Part shown: piece after piece, positions 5,976 through 9,856 of the stretch
Layout of the letters: each line of letters starts with the position of its first letter
How positions within the stretch are numbered: the stretch's first letter is position 1
Source of the DNA: Candidatus Parvarchaeota archaeon
GTDB lineage: Archaea; Nanobdellota; Nanobdellia; Pacearchaeales; GW2011-AR1
Direction of reading: 5' to 3'
DNA: 9,856 nucleotides
Assembly (NCBI GenBank): GCA_004195435.1
Contig: PSPM01000008.1
Span: 1-9,856, forward strand
Notes under the pieces: generated by a model
Databases searched by the model: none
Told to the model about the DNA's origin: nothing
What the model saw: the letters and a program-made list of their open reading frames with translations, nothing else
Translations under genes and position numbers: made by a program

Positions 5976-6259
5976 TTACGTTTTCAATTGCAATTCCAAG
6001 CCATTTTTCAAACAACTTAAACACCCTTTAAACACCCCTCGATATTTTTAAACAGCTGTCCAAACATCTTAAACAGCTGTCCAAACATCTTAAACGCAGC
6101 CCAAGTAGTCTAATTCTATAGTGTCTTAAAAAAAAAGAGAACTGGGTTCCCTAAAAAAGGCAGCTAAATAAATCACTCTAAGTTGGAAGGCTCTAAATTA
6201 AAAAATTTTCGCTAAACTGCAAAAAACACTATTTTTCATAATTGCCAATTATAAAAGCA
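5976..6259. other. Long intergenic region between divergent promoters
   Basis: This gene-free stretch lies between the TATA-like boxes of protein B (minus) and of the small membrane protein (plus). It holds AAAC-phased repeats at 6010-6095. From 6106 to 6240 it is AT-rich with no ORF of note. ATAGTGT near 6118 and ACACTAT near 6228 are complementary over 7 bp, which is too weak to call a structure. The length and repeats make it a candidate control, origin or partition region. Confidence 0.5.
6010..6095. repeat. AAAC-phased intergenic array with 21-bp tandem core
   Basis: AAAC tetramers start at 6010, 6019, 6030, 6050, 6062, 6071, 6083 and 6092. The core is a 21-bp tandem repeat with about 2.3 copies (6048-6095), each made of AAACAGCTGTCC followed by AAACATCTT, so spacings alternate 12, 9, 12, 9. 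This is the spacing seen in the coding repeat of protein A. The AAACAGCTGTCC half is also repeated in the linker of protein B. The array lies about 75-125 bp upstream of the protein B TATA-like box, which suits a cooperative binding site. Confidence 0.7.
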
Positions 6260-6268
6260 TTTATATAT
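6260..6268 (+). promoter_or_regulatory. TATA-like box of the small membrane protein gene
   Basis: TTTATATAT (with flanking T) is about 60 nt upstream of the ATG at 6327. A start of transcription near 6290 would leave a leader of roughly 35 nt that contains the Shine-Dalgarno sequence. This differs from the leaderless neighbours. Confidence 0.5.
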
Positions 6269-6310
6269 TTCAAATACAAATTAAAAATATAATCGGTCTG
6301 AAAGAAGGTG

Positions 6311-6319
6311 AAAGGAGGT
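6311..6319 (+). promoter_or_regulatory. Strong Shine-Dalgarno sequence
   Basis: AAAGGAGGT lies 7 nt before the ATG at 6327 and decides that start. It is the only textbook ribosome-binding site seen in the window. Another weaker purine stretch, AGAAGGTG, lies just upstream. Confidence 0.75.
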
Positions 6320-6326
6320 TAATAAT

Positions 6327-6479
6327 ATGAAAAAACTAACAAACTGGATCATAACAATTATAGGAGTACTATTATTGCTCGCAGCAGGAGATTGGGGGGC
6401 AGGCATAACTGCTTACAACGATTGGCTAATCGCAATTGGAGTGCTGGTGATCGGAATCACTAGGCTATCAAATAAATAA
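6327..6479 (+). CDS. 50-residue two-helix membrane miniprotein
   Basis: The ORF encodes a 50-residue protein with a short basic N-terminus (MKKLTNW). A hydrophobic helix follows at about residues 7-21 (WIITIIGVLLLLAAG), then a polar turn with aromatic residues (DWGAGITAYNDW, 22-33), and a second helix at 34-45 (LIAIGVLVIGIT) ending in RLSNK. This predicts a hairpin in the membrane with both ends probably cytoplasmic. It is real in my view because of the ideal Shine-Dalgarno sequence, the clean membrane pattern and the T-rich tail after the stop. Its codons (GTG, CTG, ATC) are more GC-rich than those of neighbouring genes, which suggests high expression or a foreign origin. I do not recognise a family. 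Confidence 0.7.
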   Translation: MKKLTNWIITIIGVLLLLAAGDWGAGITAYNDWLIAIGVLVIGITRLSNK

Positions 6480-6486
6480 GGATTCC

Positions 6487-6529
6487 AAATAATATTTTAT
6501 TTTATTTTACTTTATTTTCACGTTTTTTA
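6487..6529 (+). terminator. T-rich archaeal terminator
   Basis: A pyrimidine-rich tract with repeated TTTTA runs and a final CGTTTTTTAT starts about 8 nt after the stop of the small membrane protein gene. Archaeal RNA polymerase stops at such oligo-T tracts without needing a hairpin. It is the best terminator candidate in the window. Confidence 0.55.
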
Positions 6530-6534
6530 TACAC

Positions 6535-6600
6535 GCTAAAACTTTTGAGTTTTGACAGAAAGTTTTAGAATAGATTTAAAGCGAATTTTTACTAAACAAT
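6535..6600 (+). repeat. Stem-loop repeat, copy 1
   Basis: CTAAAACTTT (6536-6545) and AAAGTTTTAG (6559-6568) form a perfect 10-bp stem with a 13-nt loop, followed by AATAGATT and a CGAA box. The 18-nt string AAAGTTTTAGAATAGATT (6559-6576) recurs exactly at 7449-7466, and the whole block aligns with 7425-7492, which also ends in ACAAT. It may be a small RNA, a mobile-element edge or a repeated processing signal. Confidence 0.55.
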
Positions 6601-6620
6601 AATATATTGCTTTAATAAAT

Positions 6621-6652
6621 GTGAGGCGCGAAGCGCCGAACGCGCTCGACAC
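6621..6652. other. GC-rich hairpin in AT-rich intergenic DNA
   Basis: GGCGC-GAA-GCGCC (6625-6637) is a perfect 5-bp hairpin. An alternative longer stem pairs GAG-CGCG (from 6623) with CGCGCTC (6641-6647), with one bulged G. The two folds exclude each other. The stretch is far richer in G+C than its surroundings and lies just upstream of the promoter of the DUF5654-like gene. It could be a small structured RNA or part of a dispersed repeat. Confidence 0.4.
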
Positions 6653-6661
6653 TTCCACAAA

Positions 6662-6671
6662 ACCTTAAAAA
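6662..6671 (+). promoter_or_regulatory. TATA-like box of the DUF5654-like gene
   Basis: The sequence ACCTTAAAAA is centred about 27 nt before the ATG at 6693. No Shine-Dalgarno sequence follows, so the mRNA is probably leaderless. Confidence 0.45.
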
Positions 6672-6692
6672 CTTCCCCTTCTTCCAATAAAA

Positions 6693-6941
6693 ATGTCAAG
6701 AAAAATAAAGTCCGAGTTCAAAAAATACGTTGCAACAGCAATTATTGCAGCATTCGGGTTCCTTATAGCTCTTGCTTGGAGAGATTTAATAACAAAATTA
6801 GTCGAAAACTTCACCAAAACAGAACTTTTAGAAACTTATCCTTATATAGCTGAGCTTTATTCCACTATAATTGTAACTGTAATAGGGGTTCTAGCTATTT
6901 TCCTTATTTCAAAATGGGTCCAAAGTTCAGAAAGCAATTAA
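6693..6941 (+). CDS. DUF5654-like two-helix membrane protein
   Basis: This 82-residue membrane protein has a basic N-terminus (MSRKIKSEFKKY), a first membrane helix at residues 12-29 (YVATAIIAAFGFLIALAWRD), and an amphipathic loop (LITKLVENFTKTELLETYPYIAELY). A second membrane helix spans about 57-74 (STIIVTVIGVLAIFLISKW), followed by a short polar tail. The 'IAAFGFLIALAWRDLI' opening and overall length fit archaeal DUF5654 as I remember it; the function of that family is not known. The ATG is supported by a TATA-like box 27 nt upstream. The gene stands alone: 213 bp of repeat and hairpin DNA precede it, and an unassigned stretch follows. It sits between the two copies of the stem-loop repeat. 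Confidence 0.75.
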   Translation: MSRKIKSEFKKYVATAIIAAFGFLIALAWRDLITKLVENFTKTELLETYPYIAELYSTIIVTVIGVLAIFLISKWVQSSESN

Positions 6942-7208
6942 GCTAAATCAATTAAGACAAGCAGTTCGATAACAATTACTGGCAGAAAGTTATGGGGCAG
7001 ATTCAGTTACTAACCATGTTTTTCTTGACAAAGTTTACGCAGTCTCTGATCTCGGATAATCTATAATCTAACTATCCAAACCAAGAAATTAAATTAATTT
7101 CCCACCAATACACGCGAGTTCGCACAAGATACATTAACCGCCCTTTTTACCCCATTAACACGAACTTTTGCCCATTTAGTCAAAATTCATAGGAAAAACA
7201 GCCCTAAT
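6942..7208. other. Gene-free stretch, possible remnant
   Basis: I find no convincing gene, RNA gene or repeat here. The longest open stretches are short and lack starts, for example a run around 6977-7054 reading AESYGADSVTNHVFLDKVY and ending in a stop, and an open plus frame through about 7099-7240. The base composition is slightly richer in G+C than the neighbours (CACGCGAGTTCGCACAAG at 7110-7127). It may be decayed coding DNA. Confidence 0.4.
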
Positions 7209-7385
7209 TCAATGATTTTTTTCAACTTCTTCTAACTCTTTTCCAGTTTCTGGAAAAAGCTTCCAATTAACATTTCGAGCTACAATTCCACATTGACAGT
7301 ATCCGTAAATTTTGCCTTCAATACAATGCTCACAATCAGTTTCGATCTGCCCATTACAATGCGGACAAGTTGCTAGTACTCTCAG
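7209..7385 (-). CDS. Zinc-ribbon miniprotein lacking a canonical start
   Basis: The minus strand encodes about 58 residues with six well-placed cysteines: C-P-H-C, then C-E-H-C, then C-Q-C, the pattern of one or two zinc-binding knuckles, followed by WKLFPETGKELEEVEKNH and a stop. Such ribbons bind nucleic acids or proteins. The frame opens after a TGA at 7389-7391 and contains no ATG, GTG or TTG before the first cysteines. The first near-start is CTG at 7385, which lies about 25 nt after a TATA-like sequence (TTTTTAAATATC, near 7410), so a leaderless non-standard start is conceivable. A truncated or decaying gene is at least as likely. The cysteine spacing is too regular to be chance. It lies between the two copies of the stem-loop repeat. 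Confidence 0.5.
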   Translation of the reverse strand: MRVLATCPHCNGQIETDCEHCIEGKIYGYCQCGIVARNVNWKLFPETGKELEEVEKNH

Positions 7386-7424
7386 CTCTCAAAAAATAAT
7401 CAAAGATATTTAAAAATTTCCTAT

Positions 7425-7492
7425 GCTAAAAACTTTTAGCAAAGCCTAAAAGTTTTAGAATAGATTAAAACGAACTTCTGGAATTCAACAAT
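7425..7492 (+). repeat. Stem-loop repeat, copy 2
   Basis: CTAAAAACTTTTAG (7426-7439) pairs with CTAAAAGTTTTAG (7446-7458) with one bulged A and a 6-nt loop. It is followed by the same AATAGATT and CGAA tail as copy 1 at 6535-6600. The 18-nt core at 7449-7466 is identical to 6559-6576. Differences in the stem arms that keep the pairing hint at selection for structure. Confidence 0.55.
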
Positions 7493-7503
7493 TTAAAAAA
7501 AGA

Positions 7504-7513
7504 ATCTTTTTAA
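7504..7513 (+). promoter_or_regulatory. Possible TATA-like box of the metalloprotease gene
   Basis: TCTTTTTAAG is centred about 26 nt upstream of the in-frame ATG at 7535 and would favour that shorter start. Another AT-rich candidate (CAATTTAAA, 7489-7497) lies about 21 nt before the GTG at 7514. The sequence does not decide between them. Confidence 0.35.
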
Positions 7514-8638
7514 GTGCAGAAACTAACTAATTATATGGAAAATAATTCAAAAGGATATTTAGTTCTAATTTTCATCTCAATAGTTTTTCTTATCTTTTCA
7601 ATAACGATCTATATAAAAAATTCACCAATCTCAAAATCAACTTCTCCAGCAGAAATTAATGAAGAAATTTGTAAAACATTATCTTTCGAAAACGATAATT
7701 CAATAAATATAGTCTTTCTATCTTCAGAAGAAAAAGCTTTGAAATATAAGGATTTTTTTCTAAAAACAGAACCTTTCTCAGAGCACAAAAACAGCTTTAA
7801 TTTTTACCTATACGAGATTGACCCCGAATGCGAGACCTACAAAGGTATAGCGCTTTATTGCGCAAATAAAAAAAATATTTTATACGCCTCAAATTGCCCA
7901 AATGATTTAACGATAGCAATACCTGAAGGAGCAGCCTATAACTTAAGAAGTTCTGCAGATGGGACTTTTTCAAGCATTAATCCTTCACATCCTCTGACAG
8001 TATTGACTCATGAAATTGGGCACGCATTAGGAAATTTAGCTGAAGAGTATTTTCCAGCATCTTTAGCAAGAGGATCAAAAAATTGCAAAACAAAATGTGA
8101 AAAATTCGAAGGAAAAGAGGATAGTTGCAACTTAGGATGCTCCCGGGAAAATTATTTGCGTTCAATAAACAACGGAGTAATGAGGACATTACAGAATAAC
8201 AATTATGGAAATTACAATAAACTATTGTTAGAGGAAATAATAAAAAGGGAAGGTTCGCAGATCACAGGGAAAGCAATAAGGGGCGTTAATAATAAGCCAG
8301 ATTCTTTCTTTTATTTTTTAGAAATAGCTGGTGGGGAAATAAGCAGCGCAGAAAAAGTTCAAGGGTATGCTTCAACAAAAGATTTCAAAGTAGGAGTGGA
8401 TGGTTATAAACTTTCTTCAAAAGAAACAGAAATATTTTCAAAATCCGAAAACAATCTCCAAATATTTACTGACGGCTTACTACCGGGCGATACACTAATG
8501 GGGGAAATTTATACTCCAGAGTCATATTATTTAACTGTGCCAGCCACACAAGCAACAGAATTAAAGGTAATAGAAAATAATAAGGTTACAGATACAATGG
8601 AACTTCAAAATATAGGTTATGGGGCGTGTGAAATATAA
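7514..8638 (+). CDS. Membrane-anchored M64-like zinc metalloprotease
   Basis: From GTG 7514 the protein has 374 residues; an in-frame ATG at 7535 (residue 8) is an equally good start. Residues 15-34 form an N-terminal membrane helix, so the rest is probably outside the cell. The catalytic signature is HEIGHALGNLAEEY at 166-179: HExxH supplies two zinc ligands and the glutamate, and the G...L-A-E-E-Y continuation resembles peptidase family M64 (HExGH...L-A-D-E-Y). Four cysteines at 191-209 (C-K-T-K-C ... C-N-L-G-C) may form disulfides or a loop clamp, and GVMRT (221-225) could be a Met-turn. A beta-rich region (about 265-370) follows. The stop overlaps the start of the pilin-like gene by 1 nt, so the two are co-translated. 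The substrate is unknown; a surface protein or neighbouring-cell protein is plausible. Confidence 0.75.
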   Translation: MQKLTNYMENNSKGYLVLIFISIVFLIFSITIYIKNSPISKSTSPAEINEEICKTLSFENDNSINIVFLSSEEKALKYKDFFLKTEPFSEHKNSFNFYLYEIDPECETYKGIALYCANKKNILYASNCPNDLTIAIPEGAAYNLRSSADGTFSSINPSHPLTVLTHEIGHALGNLAEEYFPASLARGSKNCKTKCEKFEGKEDSCNLGCSRENYLRSINNGVMRTLQNNNYGNYNKLLLEEIIKREGSQITGKAIRGVNNKPDSFFYFLEIAGGEISSAEKVQGYASTKDFKVGVDGYKLSSKETEIFSKSENNLQIFTDGLLPGDTLMGEIYTPESYYLTVPATQATELKVIENNKVTDTMELQNIGYGACEI

Positions 8639-9090
8639 TGAAAAATAAAAGAGGGCTCTCAGATATAATAGCAGTGAGTTTAATAATTTTGGTAAGTGTA
8701 ACTGCTACAACTTTTCTTTTTATGACTTTAAATGAAGCAACACTTCAATTAGAACCTGTGGCAAATTGCGCCTTACTCTCATTAGAAGTTCCAAAATTAT
8801 TAACAATAAAAGAAGCTTGCCTTTTAGGAAATGAAGAATCTTTATCTGTCACGCTAGAAAGATCCCACACTAGTTCTGATTTCTCAACTATCGGATTCTC
8901 AATCTCAGGAAGTGAAACTTCTGCAGAATTTATCTGCGGAAGCGCATGCGGGAATTGTCCAATTCCATCTCCAGGAACTTTAGAGAATTATAATCTAGAT
9001 TTAGATTCAGGAATTAATCCAGAATTTATTACAATCTCGGTAGACGGGTGCACAATTGATTCTAAAAATAATTTTCTCCCTTGTCAATAA
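8638..9090 (+). CDS. Type IV pilin-like secreted protein, cysteine-rich
   Basis: This 150-residue protein begins with KNKRG followed by LSDIIAVSLIILVSVTATTFLFMTL. A basic stretch, glycine and then a hydrophobic helix is the class III signal peptide of archaeal pilins, cleaved by a prepilin peptidase near G6; the opening resembles archaeal pilin N-termini of the 'RGLS-x-I-I-A' type. The mature part is small, beta-rich and holds seven cysteines (44, 61, 100, 104, 107, 138, 149), including C-G-S-A-C-G-N-C, which suggests disulfides. The ATG overlaps the TAA of the metalloprotease gene (TAATG), so translation is coupled. It may be a pilus or pseudopilus subunit, or an anchored partner of the protease. 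No pilus assembly ATPase is visible in this window. Confidence 0.7.
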   Translation: MKNKRGLSDIIAVSLIILVSVTATTFLFMTLNEATLQLEPVANCALLSLEVPKLLTIKEACLLGNEESLSVTLERSHTSSDFSTIGFSISGSETSAEFICGSACGNCPIPSPGTLENYNLDLDSGINPEFITISVDGCTIDSKNNFLPCQ

Positions 9091-9112
9091 TAGTGGCTCA
9101 CTAATTTAGATA

Positions 9113-9121
9113 AAATTTAAA
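9113..9121 (+). promoter_or_regulatory. Possible TATA-like box upstream of the recombinase
   Basis: AATTTAAAT (with flanking A/T) lies about 36 nt before the ATG at 9154 and would leave a short leader of about 10 nt. A second AT-rich stretch (ATTTTAAAT, 9131-9140) is nearer but too close for usual spacing. GAGG just before the ATG could be a weak ribosome-binding site. Confidence 0.3.
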
Positions 9122-9153
9122 TATTGGGAAAATTTTAAATTACAAAGAGGGAA

Positions 9154-9498
9154 ATGGAAGAAATTCAAAAATTAAAAACTGAATTAAAGTTAAGGGGATT
9201 TTCCCCTTTTACAATTAGAAATTATTCTTTTTTTGTCGAAAAATTCTTAGAAAAAACAAACAAAAAATCAGAAGATTTAAGCACCGAAGATGCTAAAAAT
9301 TATCTTGCCGGACTCTTCGATACAAAATCAAAAAATACAATAATGCTAGCAGCGGCCTCTTTAAAATTCTTTTATTCAGAGATTTTAGAGAAGGAAGTAG
9401 CGAAGATAAGAATCCCAAAGAAGGATCAAATTTTGCCAGAAGTATTATCAAAAAAAGAAATAAAAAAATTAATTGATTCAGCACAAACTCAGGACTGA
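9154..9498 (+). pseudogene. Tyrosine recombinase, N-terminal fragment
   Basis: This 114-residue frame holds the SAM-like core-binding domain of a XerC/XerD/archaeal XerA-type integrase: LKTELKLRGFSPFTIRNYSFFVEKFLEK, then TEDAKNYLAGL and IMLAAASLKFFYSEIL (about residues 7-77). The start of the catalytic domain follows (LPEVLSKKEIKKLIDSA, 93-109). The frame stops at TGA 9496-9498 just where the catalytic domain should continue with a helix ending in GLRVSE. That sequence resumes at once in another frame. Compared with the usual family spacing between LIDSA and GLRVSE, some 11-12 residues are missing, so a deletion of about 34 nt (3n+1) has broken the gene. Xer-type enzymes resolve chromosome dimers or move elements; this copy is probably inactive. 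Confidence 0.75.
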
Positions 9499-9856
9499 GA
9501 GTCTCAGAGATAGTTTCCTTAAAGCCAACAGATTTAAATTTTGAAGAAAATTTAGGATGGGTTAGAAAGGGAAAAGGTTCAAAAGATAGAAGATTTATCT
9601 TTTCAAAGACTCTTTCTACAGAGTTAAAAAATTATTTATTAAAAAAGAAAGACTTCCAATATATTTTTTCCAAAGAAAAACCACTTACTACTAGAAATAT
9701 ACAAAAAATTGTTAAAAAAGTAGCTATAAAATCTGGAATAAGTAAAAAAGTAACCCCTCATACCCTAAGACATAGTTTCGCAACTCATCTTTTGGAAGAT
9801 GGGACGGATATTAGAACAATTCAAACACTTCTTGGTCACGCGTCTATAAATACTAC
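9477..9856 (+). pseudogene. Tyrosine recombinase, catalytic fragment (runs off the end)
   Basis: After the frame change the catalytic domain continues to the window end. Visible residues are the first arginine in GLRVSEI (from 9492), a lysine in GKGSKDRR, the HTLRHSF box (H-x-x-R) and LLGHAS, matching the R-K-H-R-H set of the family. The catalytic tyrosine would lie beyond the window. The frame opens after a TGA at 9474-9476 and has no ATG, GTG or TTG before GLRVSE, so it is unlikely to be made alone. The intact catalytic residues suggest a recent break. Confidence 0.75.

Noticed and set aside
6048..6095. Possible CRISPR array
   Set aside because: The repeat is a 21-bp tandem unit with no unique spacers and only about two copies, and no cas gene is near.
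6118..6234. ATAGTGT / ACACTAT inverted repeat closing a 110-nt loop
   Set aside because: Seven base pairs over that distance are expected by chance in AT-rich DNA, and nothing inside folds convincingly.
6942..7140. Possible tRNA or decayed transposase around TTCGATAACAATTACTGG
   Set aside because: No cloverleaf arms could be paired around the TTCGA, and the short open frames matched no family I recognise.
7977..8189. Minus-strand frame of 70 codons
   Set aside because: It is antisense to the HEIGH active-site region of the metalloprotease, and the zinc motif shows which strand is coding.
9478..9500. Programmed frameshift in the recombinase
   Set aside because: There is no slippery heptamer, and about 11-12 residues of the conserved helix are also missing, so a frameshift alone would not restore the domain.

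Overview
The window looks like a piece of a small, AT-rich archaeal genome, most likely DPANN (the Woesearchaeota/Pacearchaeota neighbourhood); this is inferred from content. The signs are an archaeal-type Lhr-like helicase next to an SbcD-related phosphoesterase, a PRC-barrel miniprotein, a DUF5654-type two-helix membrane protein, an archaeal pilin-like protein with a class III signal peptide, and a very regular promoter layout. In at least seven genes a TATA-like box is centred 24-27 nt upstream of the start codon with no Shine-Dalgarno sequence, which implies mostly leaderless mRNAs. No rRNA, tRNA or CRISPR array was seen.

Layout. 1-161 is a non-coding leader with an 11-bp tandem repeat beside a TATA box. 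162-847 holds a PRC-barrel protein and a conserved protein of unknown function. 848-4109 (minus) is a two-gene operon, Lhr-like helicase then metallophosphoesterase, divergent from a winged-helix protein (4180-4461) across a compact two-way promoter. 4486-5118 (plus) and 5300-5944 (minus) are two convergent, distantly similar proteins. Each has an N-terminal coiled coil, a low-complexity linker encoded by DNA repeats, and a C-terminal winged helix. 5945-6326 is a long intergenic region with 21-bp tandem repeats. 6327-7385 is an accessory stretch: a 50-residue two-helix membrane protein with an unusually strong Shine-Dalgarno sequence, a stem-loop repeat, a GC-rich hairpin, a DUF5654-like protein, a gene-free remnant region and a zinc-ribbon ORF with no normal start codon. 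A second copy of the stem-loop repeat follows. 7514-9090 is a translationally coupled pair, a membrane-anchored HExxH metalloprotease resembling peptidase family M64 and a pilin-like protein. From 9154 to the end is a tyrosine recombinase broken by an internal deletion and frameshift.

The most interesting signal links the convergent pair to the intergenic repeats. In the linker of the plus-strand gene and in the DNA upstream of the minus-strand gene, the tetranucleotide AAAC recurs with the same alternating 9/12-bp spacing (21-bp period, about two helical turns). The intergenic unit AAACAGCTGTCC is also repeated inside the minus-strand gene's own linker. The repeats are uniform at the nucleotide level, including third codon positions. 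I infer that the linkers may double as DNA-binding arrays for these winged-helix proteins or a partner. A second near-identical motif (TTTCCATAGGAAA, two variable bases, AAGGGG) occurs both in the non-coding leader at 71-91 and inside the plus-strand linker at 4691-4711, which again suggests a DNA element embedded in coding sequence.
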